Positions 23,625-30,437 of a stretch of 30,437 nucleotides of DNA are shown piece by piece (within the stretch, counting starts at the first letter, position 1; each line of letters starts with the position of its first letter). This DNA is from JAZLIT01 sp045617525. GTDB taxonomy: Bacteria; Bacillota; Bacilli; Bacillales_A; Planococcaceae. The notes below the pieces were generated by a model. That model was given only the letters and a program-made list of their open reading frames with translations. It had not been told where the DNA came from and did not search any database. Made by a program: the position numbers and the translations under genes. The stretch spans positions 1 to 30,437 of the forward strand of contig JAZLIT010000206.1 in NCBI GenBank assembly GCA_045617525.1. Reading direction: 5' to 3'.

Positions 23625-24536
23625 ATGGCGGAAAATGACGCACGCAACGGTGTAATATTAGTTGCACTAACGTATATTATTTGGGGAGTTTTCCCTCTGT
23701 TTTGGAAAATGCTTGACCATGTTCCAAGTTTTGAAGTACTGCTGAATCGCGTGCTTTGGTCGTTCTTCTTTACGACTTTATTTGTGTTAGCAATCGGCAA
23801 GGGCTCAAAATTACTTGCCGATTTTAAATCCTTATGGCGCCGCCCAATACAGTTTTGGTCGCTTGTTGCCGCATCATTTGTGATTTCGTTGAATTGGTTT
23901 ATTTATATTTGGGCCGTAAATAATGACCAGGTGTTGCAAACGAGTCTGGGTTATTACATAAATCCGTTAATCTCGGTGCTGTTCGGTGTGCTATTTTTTA
24001 AAGAAAAGCTGGACAAGGTAACGATCATAGCGGTTGGAATCGCATTTGTGGGTGTGGCAACTATAACACTTTATTATGGCGAAATTCCGCTCGTATCACT
24101 AGTACTCGCACTCTCATTTGCTACATATAGCGTGATGAAGAAAAAAGTACAACTCGAAGCAACACGTGGACTGGTTATTGAAACAATGTTCATGCTGCCA
24201 TTTGCACTCGTGGCCTATATTTATTTAATGGGCACGACTGAAACACATTTGTTCGCAGGTAACACAAAAACAATGTTACTGCTAATGGTAAGTGGTATTT
24301 TTACCGCTATACCACTCGTATTATTTGCGAAAGGTGCACAGAAAATCCCATTATATTTAGTGAGCTTTGTGCAATATTTATCCCCAACAATCGTACTGTT
24401 CCTTGGCATTTTCCTTTACAAGGAACCATTTACGAAGGTAGAATTCTTTGCATTTATTTGTATTTGGGTAGCTGTTGTACTATTTTCATTTGAAAAAATG
24501 CGTGTTGCAAGGAAAAATAAAAAGCTTAGAAATTAG
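23625..24536 (+). CDS. rarD: EamA-family transporter RarD
   Basis: A 303-residue polytopic membrane protein of the drug/metabolite transporter (EamA) superfamily, RarD subgroup, with about ten membrane spans. RarD-type landmarks are visible: Y-I-I-W-G-V-F-P-L-F-W-K near the N-terminus, N-R-V-L-W-S, L-N-W-F-I-Y-I-W-A-V-N, Q-T-S-L-G-Y-Y-I-N-P-L, and Q-Y-L-S-P-T in the second half. The transported solute is not established for the family (chloramphenicol sensitivity gave the name). The AAAGGTG site lies upstream. It appears monocistronic, between the MBL and lipoprotein genes. Confidence 0.9.
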   Translation: MAENDARNGVILVALTYIIWGVFPLFWKMLDHVPSFEVLLNRVLWSFFFTTLFVLAIGKGSKLLADFKSLWRRPIQFWSLVAASFVISLNWFIYIWAVNNDQVLQTSLGYYINPLISVLFGVLFFKEKLDKVTIIAVGIAFVGVATITLYYGEIPLVSLVLALSFATYSVMKKKVQLEATRGLVIETMFMLPFALVAYIYLMGTTETHLFAGNTKTMLLLMVSGIFTAIPLVLFAKGAQKIPLYLVSFVQYLSPTIVLFLGIFLYKEPFTKVEFFAFICIWVAVVLFSFEKMRVARKNKKLRN

Positions 24537-24635
24537 ACTTTTTATGTAGAATACGATACTACTTTGGGCATATTAATTATAAGTTATGCGCGTACGTTTA
24601 ATTACAAAGACAGATTATTAACTGAGGTGTAAAAG

Positions 24636-25067
24636 ATGAAAAAATTATTAGTAGTATTACTCGGAAGTTTATTTTTAGCGGCATGTGGGGATGTTTATGA
24701 AAGTGATACACCAGAGATGGCAATTCAAAACTTACAAAAGGATTTTGTTGAAGAAATGCAGGAAATCCAGCTTTATGAGGTAAATGAAAAAGAGCAAATT
24801 GCAGTATTTAAGGCAACTATCAATGACGGAGTAGAATATTTTGTAGCCATGGTTGATCTTGTAGAAGGTGGGAAATGGCGTGTAATGGAAGCGGTAGCAA
24901 TCGGCAAGGTACATGATACTTTTGAAAAGACGAAAGTTGGAGGTACGTCTTTTGAGGCCGGTTTTATGGATCGTATAACAGATGCAGCAGAGCCACAATT
25001 CACTGATAATGAGTATATTTTCAACTTAGCTGAAACAGATAAAGCTATGTGGGTAAAAATTAAATAA
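24636..25067 (+). CDS. small lipoprotein of unknown function
   Basis: A 143-residue predicted lipoprotein with M-K-K start, hydrophobic core and lipobox F-L-A-A-C (Cys17), so probably anchored outside the membrane. The mature part is acidic with alternating beta strands (I-A-V-F-K-A-T-I-N-D-G-V-E-Y-F-V-A-M-V) and no motif I recognise. GAGGTG precedes the ATG; a hairpin terminator lies 25 bp after the stop. Single gene; nothing in the context suggests a function. Confidence 0.75.
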   Translation: MKKLLVVLLGSLFLAACGDVYESDTPEMAIQNLQKDFVEEMQEIQLYEVNEKEQIAVFKATINDGVEYFVAMVDLVEGGKWRVMEAVAIGKVHDTFEKTKVGGTSFEAGFMDRITDAAEPQFTDNEYIFNLAETDKAMWVKIK

Positions 25068-25091
25068 ATTATTCCGCGTCTATATGGGATT

Positions 25092-25132
25092 AAAAATCGT
25101 GATTCATTGTAACTAATGAGTCGCGATTTTTT
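25092..25132 (+). terminator. terminator after the lipoprotein gene
   Basis: AAAAATCGTGATTCATT pairs with AATGAGTCGCGATTTTT with two mismatched/wobble positions and a T-rich end. Confidence 0.8.
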
Positions 25133-25399
25133 AATTTGAACTTTCTTTATAAAATTACTACACGTTAAATGGCTCCCGGAAATTGATTAATTCAAAAAAA
25201 CCCTATTTATATTTCAAATTCAATCAGATTAGTAATTGAACGTTCCAGGAAGAATGTGCTAATTTTTTGCATATTATGAAGGGGGGCGTTTTTTGAGAAC
25301 AATCTACTGAAGAATATATAATAAAATACTTAGAAGGTTTTTCACCAGAAAAGATTTAATAATACTCCAATACTCTATTAAAAAGATAGGAGAATTAAA
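25133..25399. other. intergenic stretch with a possible gene remnant
   Basis: Within the 332 bp between the lipoprotein and CPBP genes, beyond the terminator, a GAAGGGGGG ribosome-like site (about 25279-25287) precedes a 20-codon frame (25297-25359) reading E-Q-S-T-E-E-Y-I-I-K-Y-L-E-G-F-S-P-E-K-I, which looks coding but has TGA where a start would be expected. It may be the start of a lost gene. Nothing else is seen. Confidence 0.35.
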
Positions 25400-26254
25400 A
25401 TGGATTCATCAAATTTCAGGATTAGTCGGTTGATTTTTTACTTTATACTCGTGTCATTATTTCTCTTTGTATCGGGTAATATTGGACAATATTTGATTGA
25501 AACTCAAGATATGGATCGACAAATAGGCATGCTTTTACAAGGGGTAATCTTTACCGCGCTAACGCTTTTTATACTCTATATACTTAAAAGAAAAAACCCA
25601 GACCTGTTTAGAAATATTGGCTTGAAAGGTGTAAATTCATCATCTAAGTTGATCGTGGGAATTACTTTGCCTTTTATTTTATTCTTATTAGGAATTTTAA
25701 CTGCTTATATATTTGGTGGTATTGAAAATGTCAGATTTAACTTTACATCAAGTGTGATAATTGCCATTTTAATCAATACAGTGACAGCATTTATGTATGA
25801 GGCATTTCCGGAAGAAGTCTTTATCCGTGGACTAATATTTCAAGAGTTGAATAAGAAATTTCGCTTCATCATCTCATTGATTTTGCAACCGTTGATCTTC
25901 ATTTGTGTTCCAATTGCGGTGATGGCATTGGAGTCAATATTATTTAGTGAGCCATTTGTAATAACTATAGATTATATTATATTGCTCTTCACTTTTGGAA
26001 TTGCTCTACAGCTATATAGAAAGTATACGGGAACAATATGGATGAGTATTACTTTCCATATTATTTATCTTGAAGTGGTTAGATATATTTCTATGGGTGG
26101 TATTTATAACCCAGATGTCGCTCTTTTAGAGTTTGATGAGGCATTTGGAGGATTCATGACTCTATACTTGTCATTTCTGTTTATAGTGGTATTTAGTGTA
26201 GTGGTGTTGTCACTTTTAATACTAATTGAAAATAGAAAAAATAAGAAAAAGTGA
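25400..26254 (+). CDS. CPBP-family intramembrane protein, partly degenerate motifs
   Basis: A 284-residue membrane protein with about eight spans and the CPBP (CAAX protease/bacteriocin-processing, ABI) motif 1: F-P-E-E-V-F-I-R-G, giving E138-E139-x3-R143. Motif 3 is probably I-T-F-H (H220). Motif 2, normally F-x3-H in the next helix, reads L-I-F-I-C-V-P without a His, so the active site may be incomplete or arranged differently. Family roles include intramembrane proteolysis and bacteriocin immunity. AGGAGAATTAAA precedes the start. It is followed by a PadR-type regulator fragment and a DUF2812 gene, but not clearly co-transcribed with them. Confidence 0.72.
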   Translation: MDSSNFRISRLIFYFILVSLFLFVSGNIGQYLIETQDMDRQIGMLLQGVIFTALTLFILYILKRKNPDLFRNIGLKGVNSSSKLIVGITLPFILFLLGILTAYIFGGIENVRFNFTSSVIIAILINTVTAFMYEAFPEEVFIRGLIFQELNKKFRFIISLILQPLIFICVPIAVMALESILFSEPFVITIDYIILLFTFGIALQLYRKYTGTIWMSITFHIIYLEVVRYISMGGIYNPDVALLEFDEAFGGFMTLYLSFLFIVVFSVVVLSLLILIENRKNKKK

Positions 26255-26346
26255 CTCAGAAATAGCTTAGTAAAATATCGCGCGTTATTTAAAGTAATTA
26301 ATATGTTTTTGAGGTAAAATATAGGAGATAAACGGCTTTTTATATT

Positions 26347-26613
26347 TTGTTTTCGTTAGCCGAGCCTCGTCATGGCTACGGTATTAAGAAGTTAAACAGC
26401 TTCACAGTAGGTCGTATTAAGCTTGGATCAGGTACGATTTACGGCACGCTTTCAAAAATGCAGGTGGACGGATTAATCGATGTTTTTTCTGACGAGGAGC
26501 GCAAAACAATTTATGAACGCACTTCAACTGGCAATAAAATTTTACAACGGGCAATGCTGCGAATTGAAGAACTCTATGCAAATATACAGCGATACAAGGA
26601 GGGCAATGGGTGA
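26347..26613 (+). CDS. PadR-family regulator, 5' end disrupted
   Basis: A winged-helix regulator of the PadR family. Core visible: E-P-R-H-G-Y-G-I, then L-G-S-G-T-I-Y-G-T-L-S-K-M-Q-V-D-G-L-I, the recognition helix and wing, and a C-terminal helix. The open frame begins upstream at 26332 as T-A-F-Y-I-L-F-S-L-A, the normal PadR helix 1, but no ATG/GTG precedes it: a TAA sits at 26329 right after AGGAGA (26323-26328). The only standard start left is TTG at 26347, 18 bp from the ribosome site, giving 88 residues without helix 1. A short deletion of the start codon is the simplest reading. PadR genes commonly pair with DUF2812 genes, as here (overlap 4 bp). Confidence 0.65.
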   Translation: MFSLAEPRHGYGIKKLNSFTVGRIKLGSGTIYGTLSKMQVDGLIDVFSDEERKTIYERTSTGNKILQRAMLRIEELYANIQRYKEGNG

Positions 26614-27722
26614 AAAAGACGAGATTACTTTGGAGCTATCAAATTGGCGAAACAGAAAATTGGTTGAATGAGCAGGCAAGAGCAGGCTATCAATTGGAGA
26701 ATGTTAATCGTTTAACACGAACGTTTACGTTTAAAAAGGGTGAGCCAAATGAGAGGCGCTTTCATATCGATTTTAATAATCCAAAGCAGGCGAAGCGTTT
26801 ACAGGAGGTAGGATGGCACAATGTTGTGGAAGCAGGTAAGTGGACATTCCGTCAAATGGAGGAGCCGAAACTATATCCGTCTCGCGATGAGCTTTTTAAG
26901 CGAATACAACGACATACGCTGGGATTCGGTCTATTTGTTGCAGTCGGCTTTTCTTTCATCTCAATTTTCCTAACATTTTTGCTGTTATTTGATACATTCC
27001 AAGGGGAGCCTGGATTACCATTCGAAGTACTAGTTATTATTCCTATTTCGATATTATTATTACCTCTTCTAATAATGGTTTATGCTCTAAGGTACTTTAA
27101 AAGGGAAGAATTAAAGCTATTGAATATTGAAACAATTGCAGAGGAAGCAACGATCAAGAAATTCCGTTTTGGCTGGGATTTTGATTTAATTGCAACAAAA
27201 CGATGGCTTGATAAAATGGCGATCGAAGGCTACGAAGCTATAAAATTTACAGGTTTTTCCGTGCATTTTAAAGAAAAATCGGCTGACTTCATTGATTATG
27301 AAATATTGTATACGAAGAAAGCGAACGCACAATTGTTTCAGTTCAATTCTGACATGGGCTGGCAGCATTTATACTCGAAAAATAGTGTGGTTTTCGGAAT
27401 GTCAATATGGTCAAGAGCGAGGCAGTTAGGCGAAGTACAGGATGATCTGCTACCAATAGCAGATCGTAAAGGAATGCTTAAGTTTCAAACAATTGTGATG
27501 TCTCTCTTATTAATCCTCATATCTGCCAGTAATGGATTTGTTTTCTACACGGGCATTAACCTTATGAGTATGGGAGAAATGCTGTTTATTTTTCCAATCA
27601 TTTGGGTGTTAAACGGTATGATTGCAGTTGGCGGTGTGCTCGTGATACTGAATATGTGGAATAACTATCGATTAGAGATTTCTGCGCTAAAGCGAAAGCA
27701 GGAAGAACAAGCGCAAATTTGA
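26610..27722 (+). CDS. DUF2812 membrane protein with two repeats
   Basis: A 370-residue protein with two DUF2812-like soluble units (about 5-80 and 183-265; each has W-x-L-x-x-x-A-x-x-G-Y-x-x-x) alternating with paired membrane spans (about 104-127, 138-160, 294-314, 323-348). Function unknown; such proteins are regularly encoded directly after PadR regulators and may be their target. GTG start, overlapping the PadR stop (GTGA) with AAGGAGGG upstream. The C-terminus is charged (K-R-K-Q-E-E-Q). A hairpin terminator shared with the convergent DUF779 gene follows. Confidence 0.8.
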   Translation: MKKTRLLWSYQIGETENWLNEQARAGYQLENVNRLTRTFTFKKGEPNERRFHIDFNNPKQAKRLQEVGWHNVVEAGKWTFRQMEEPKLYPSRDELFKRIQRHTLGFGLFVAVGFSFISIFLTFLLLFDTFQGEPGLPFEVLVIIPISILLLPLLIMVYALRYFKREELKLLNIETIAEEATIKKFRFGWDFDLIATKRWLDKMAIEGYEAIKFTGFSVHFKEKSADFIDYEILYTKKANAQLFQFNSDMGWQHLYSKNSVVFGMSIWSRARQLGEVQDDLLPIADRKGMLKFQTIVMSLLLILISASNGFVFYTGINLMSMGEMLFIFPIIWVLNGMIAVGGVLVILNMWNNYRLEISALKRKQEEQAQI

Positions 27723-27786
27723 GTATGTTGAGTGAAATATGGTGGTAATTGTTTGAAAACCCCAACAAATATAATAGAGCCAATAG

Positions 27787-27826
27787 AAAAAGGTGTTAGT
27801 CCTCAGAATAGGGGACTTACACCTTT
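27787..27826. terminator. bidirectional terminator
   Basis: AAAAAGGTGTTAGTCC pairs with GGGACTTACACCTTTT (one mismatch) around a short loop, with A/T runs on both sides, between convergent genes. Confidence 0.85.
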
Positions 27827-27848
27827 TGCATTGTGAGCTCGAAATTAG

Positions 27849-28175
27849 CTATTTTAAGATTTTAGAATGTGTAATGAACGCATATCCTTCAACGCTTTCT
27901 AATGAAAAGGATGCGCCTGGACCTTCTATTGCATCGACAATGATTTGCGTATGCTTCATGTATTCATATTGATTTTTATCGACGTAATAGGGTACGCCTC
28001 CAATTTCGCCGAGAAGGATGTTTCGACTGTTAATATAAAAACCGTCAGCCTGATAGCACATCGGAACCGTGCCATCGCAACAGCCTGACGATTGTTGGAA
28101 TAATAGACTACCATGCTTTGCCTTCAACAATTCGATAACGTTGTGAGCAGCTTCTGTTGCAATTAGTTTCTCCAT
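27849..28175 (-). CDS. DUF779 protein, aldehyde-dehydrogenase partner
   Basis: A 108-residue DUF779 protein. The family is almost always encoded beside acetaldehyde-type dehydrogenases, and is thought to assist them; the mechanism is unknown. The conserved cysteine motif S-S-G-C-C-D-G-T-V-P-M-C (29-40) is present, a possible metal or redox site. The start at 28175 (M-E-K-L-I-A) has GGAGG 7 bp upstream; the upstream ATG at 28220 falls in the hairpin and lacks a site. It follows the dehydrogenase gene on the minus strand, with a hairpin and T-run between the two, so its expression may be lower than that of the enzyme. Confidence 0.87.
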   Translation of the reverse strand: MEKLIATEAAHNVIELLKAKHGSLLFQQSSGCCDGTVPMCYQADGFYINSRNILLGEIGGVPYYVDKNQYEYMKHTQIIVDAIEGPGASFSLESVEGYAFITHSKILK

Positions 28176-28190
28176 TGTAAATCCTCCATT

Positions 28191-28232
28191 AATAAAAAGA
28201 GGCGCAACCAATGTTGCCAAAGGTTACGCCTC
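28191..28232 (-). terminator. intercistronic terminator-like hairpin
   Basis: On the minus strand, GAGGCGTAACC (28222-28232) and GGTTGCGCCTC (28199-28209) form an 11-bp stem with one G-T pair, followed by TTTTTATT. It lies between the dehydrogenase stop and the DUF779 ribosome site. Confidence 0.8.
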
Positions 28233-28255
28233 GTCTCATTTTAAGCAAATCCTTC

Positions 28256-29776
28256 TTAGAAGAAGCCTTGTGCTGATTTATTGTAGCTAACTAGCATACA
28301 TTTTGTTTGTTGATAGTGTTCAAGCATCATTAAGTGGTTTTCGCGACCGATACCTGATTGCTTGTAACCGCCGAATGCAGCGTGTGCAGGGTATTGGTGG
28401 TAAGTGTTTGTCCAGATACGACCAGCTTGGATACCACGAACTGCGCGGTAAGCTGTATCCATGTTACGAGACCATACACCAGCAGCTAAACCGAACTCAG
28501 AATCGTTCGCGATTGCCATTGCTTCGTCGAAGTCTTTGAATGTAGTTACAGATAATACTGGCCCAAAGATTTCTTCTTGGAAGATACGCATATCGTTTGT
28601 ACCTTTGAATATTGTAGGAGCGATGTAGTAACCGCCTTCAAGGTCGCCTTCTAATACGTTTTGGTTACCGCCGATTAATAACTCAGCGCCTTCTTCTTTA
28701 GCAACATCCATGTAAGACATGATTTTGTCTAATTGTTGTTGAGAAGCCTGAGCACCCATCATTGTTTCAGTATCTAATGGGTTACCGATTTTGATTGCTT
28801 TTACGCGCTCTAATGCACGCTTCATGAATTCTTCGTAAATATCTTCGTGAATTAATGCACGAGTAGGAGCAGCACAAATCTCACCAGAGTTTAATGCGAA
28901 CATTACGAAACCTTCAATTGCTTTATCTAAATACTCGTCATCTTTGTCCATAACGTCTGGGAAGAAGATGTTTGGTGATTTACCACCTAATTCTAGTGTT
29001 ACAGGGATAATGTTTTCAGTAGCGTATTGCATGATTAAACGACCAACGCCAGTAGAACCAGTGAATGCCACTTTGTTGATACGTGGGTTCGTAGCAAGTG
29101 GTTTACCTACTTCGACACCTAAACCGTTTACAATGTTGAATACACCTTTTGGTAATAAATCTTGAATTAATTCGATTAAGAATAAAATTGAAGCTGGTGT
29201 TTGTTCAGCAGGCTTCATCACGATGACGTTACCTGTAGCTAATGCAGGAGCGATTTTCCAAGAAGCCATAAGTAGCGGGAAGTTCCAAGGAATAATTTGA
29301 CCTACAACGCCCACTGGCTCGTGGAAGTGGTATGCTACTGTATCGTTATCGATTTCAGAAATACTACCTTGTTGCGCACGGATGACACCAGCGAAGTAAC
29401 GGAAGTGATCCACTACTAAAGGAATATCAGCATTTAAGTTTTCACGAACTGCTTTACCGTTGTCCCAAGTTTCAGCAACAGCGATTTTTTCTAAGTTTGC
29501 TTCGATGCGGTCAGCAATCTTGTTTAAGATGTTTGCGCGGTAAGCTACTGAAGTTTTTGCCCAAGCGTCTTTTGCTGCATGTGCTGCATCTAAAGCTAAC
29601 TCGATATCTTCTTCTGAAGAACGGGCAACAGATGTGAATACTTTACCTGTTAATGGAGATTTGACTTCTAAATATTGACCTTTAACCGGGGCAACCCATT
29701 CGCCACCGATGAAGTTTTCGTAACGTTCTTTAAATTGTACTAAAGAACCTTCTGTATTAGGATTTGCATAGATCAT
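28256..29776 (-). CDS. NAD(P)-dependent aldehyde dehydrogenase (acetaldehyde type)
   Basis: A 506-residue aldehyde dehydrogenase of normal family length that oxidises an aldehyde, probably acetaldehyde, to the acid. Landmarks: I-I-P-W-N-F-P-L near 165 (cofactor region), F-T-G-S-T-G-V-G at about 240 (nucleotide-binding loop), L-E-L-G-G-K-S-P with catalytic Glu262, and catalytic Cys301 in S-G-E-I-C-A. The C-terminal end contains G-G-Y-K-Q-S-G-I-G-R-E. The association with DUF779 identifies the ExaC/AldA-like group. Codon use is more uniform and biased than neighbours (CGT, GGT, GTA), suggesting high expression. A strong SigA promoter with a palindrome near the start point lies upstream. Ribosome site AGGGGAG. 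Confidence 0.93.
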   Translation of the reverse strand: MIYANPNTEGSLVQFKERYENFIGGEWVAPVKGQYLEVKSPLTGKVFTSVARSSEEDIELALDAAHAAKDAWAKTSVAYRANILNKIADRIEANLEKIAVAETWDNGKAVRENLNADIPLVVDHFRYFAGVIRAQQGSISEIDNDTVAYHFHEPVGVVGQIIPWNFPLLMASWKIAPALATGNVIVMKPAEQTPASILFLIELIQDLLPKGVFNIVNGLGVEVGKPLATNPRINKVAFTGSTGVGRLIMQYATENIIPVTLELGGKSPNIFFPDVMDKDDEYLDKAIEGFVMFALNSGEICAAPTRALIHEDIYEEFMKRALERVKAIKIGNPLDTETMMGAQASQQQLDKIMSYMDVAKEEGAELLIGGNQNVLEGDLEGGYYIAPTIFKGTNDMRIFQEEIFGPVLSVTTFKDFDEAMAIANDSEFGLAAGVWSRNMDTAYRAVRGIQAGRIWTNTYHQYPAHAAFGGYKQSGIGRENHLMMLEHYQQTKCMLVSYNKSAQGFF

Positions 29777-29808
29777 AGTTATTTCTCCCCTAGTGTATAA
29801 GATTTATA

Positions 29809-29825
29809 AAAGCAACAATTGCTTT
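29809..29825. promoter_or_regulatory. perfect inverted repeat at the aldehyde dehydrogenase start point
   Basis: AAAGCAA and TTGCTTT flank a 3-nt centre. It sits 9 bp downstream of the -10 box, covering the expected transcription start, as a repressor operator would. Confidence 0.5.
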
Positions 29826-29833
29826 ATACGCAT

Positions 29834-29862
29834 ATTATGCACAATGACAATTCTATTGACAA
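29834..29862 (-). promoter_or_regulatory. SigA promoter of the aldehyde dehydrogenase operon
   Basis: On the minus strand, TTGTCA (29857-29862), a 17-bp spacer, and CATAAT (29834-29839): five of six matches at each hexamer to the housekeeping consensus. Confidence 0.8.
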
Positions 29863-30318
29863 CTAATTTGTTTTAATTATTTATTCGGAATAATAGAATT
29901 AAATTTAATGTTTTCTGGATAATTTTGCTTGTTTGACGGGGATTATAACGAAATAACATCTATATTGGTGTTATAGAACAATTGCAGAATACTCCTTTTT
30001 TTGATGAATCATTATGAATAAAAATTCAATATATTTTATGGAAATTCATAAATAAATACCGTCTTATTCAATTTGAGCTTCATAAAAATTAAATACAGAG
30101 AAATTAGTAAATGATCTTTAGTGCTAATTTAAGTAGAGTTAATGTCTTATCTCTAACTATATCGAAATGGATAATAATACATTCACTAAAATATCTATAC
30201 AAATTACTTTCCGATAATTGGAAAGTGGATAAAAAGCAGCCGTATAACATATACCGTTATAGTATAGAGGGCACTGAAAAACTTACGTTTTTTAATGACG
30301 AGTTGATTTTTTAGATAA
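29863..30318. other. non-coding, very AT-rich stretch
   Basis: About 455 bp without a gene I can support. A 67-codon plus-strand frame at 30111-30314 has no ribosome site and no recognisable motif; its end abuts the hairpin at 30319. It may be relic sequence. Confidence 0.5.
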
Positions 30319-30363
30319 AAATAAGGCACTTTCTGTTCGATTTGAACAGAAAGTGCCTTATTT
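30319..30363. terminator. 20-bp perfect hairpin before the edge transposase
   Basis: The left arm at 30319-30338 (AAATAAGGCAC...GTTC) is perfectly complementary to 30344-30363, with a 5-nt loop and A/T ends. It lies 14 bp beyond the stop of the minus-strand partial gene, so it is probably its terminator, possibly part of an insertion-sequence end. Confidence 0.75.
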
Positions 30364-30376
30364 CATTGTCTATTTC

Positions 30377-30437
30377 TTACTCTTTTTCATTTAGCAGTTT
30401 TAATATCCGCTTAAGATTGACAGCGAATATCGTTGTG
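30377..30437 (-). CDS. partial transposase C-terminus (cut by window edge)
   Basis: The last 19 codons before a stop at 30377 read T-T-I-F-A-V-N-L-K-R-I-L-K-L-L-N-E-K-E. The pattern A-V-N-L-K-R-I-L-K-L-L is what the extreme C-terminus of IS1182/IS4-type DDE transposases often looks like. The gene continues to the right of the window. The assignment rests on a very short segment. Confidence 0.5.
   Translation of the reverse strand, partial: TTIFAVNLKRILKLLNEKE

Noticed and set aside
30111..30314. 67-codon ORF as a gene
   Set aside because: No ribosome site, very AT-rich codons, no recognisable motif; its end falls next to the hairpin by chance or as relic sequence.

Overview
The window looks like chromosomal DNA of a low-GC, endospore-forming Firmicute of the Lysinibacillus/Solibacillus type (Planococcaceae). 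This is inferred from AT-rich codon use, strong GGAGG ribosome binding sites, SigA-, ECF- and SigG-like promoters, and similarity to Bacillus proteins (YceC/D/E/G/H, BmrCD-type exporter). No species can be fixed from the sequence alone. I saw no rRNA, tRNA or CRISPR array.

Region 1 (about 1-9640) is the centrepiece: a ten-kilobase, all-plus-strand Ter-type stress cluster. It encodes a YceG-family protein, three TerD-domain proteins (YceC, YceD, YceE types), then a tightly overlapped enzyme set (CitE/HpcH-like lyase, TRSP-tailed phosphoribosyltransferase, StiP-type phosphoribosyltransferase, HAD phosphatase), and finally a TelA/YceH protein. Comparative genomics has linked this set to an uncharacterised nucleoside-like metabolite. 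A hairpin with a T-run sits 26 bp before the first enzyme gene and may gate the enzyme half. No TerC and no ATP-grasp gene, frequent partners elsewhere, are present in the window.

Region 2 (about 9640-16400) has a doubtful small membrane ORF, a YejK/NdpA-type nucleoid-associated protein (minus), two tandem trhO tRNA-hydroxylase genes, and a third decayed trhO fragment. The second trhO and the fragment each face a minus-strand gene ending in the same C-terminal domain. One is a lipoprotein; the other is the membrane regulator of an adjacent ECF sigma factor with its own ECF-type promoter. This suggests a block duplication.

Region 3 (about 16400-21800) has a heterodimeric ABC exporter with one degenerate ATP site, a hormone-sensitive-lipase-type esterase (minus) and a DUF402 protein.

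Region 4 (about 21800-27800) is looser accessory sequence: a decayed lipoprotein, an Asn-rich repeat protein that I read as a gamma-type spore protein behind a SigG-like promoter, a metallo-beta-lactamase-fold hydrolase, RarD, a lipoprotein, a CPBP membrane protein, and a PadR/DUF2812 pair in which the PadR start codon seems to be lost.

Region 5 (about 27800-30437, minus) is an aldehyde dehydrogenase-DUF779 operon with a clear promoter and an intercistronic hairpin, then non-coding sequence, and at the edge the C-terminal tail of a probable transposase.
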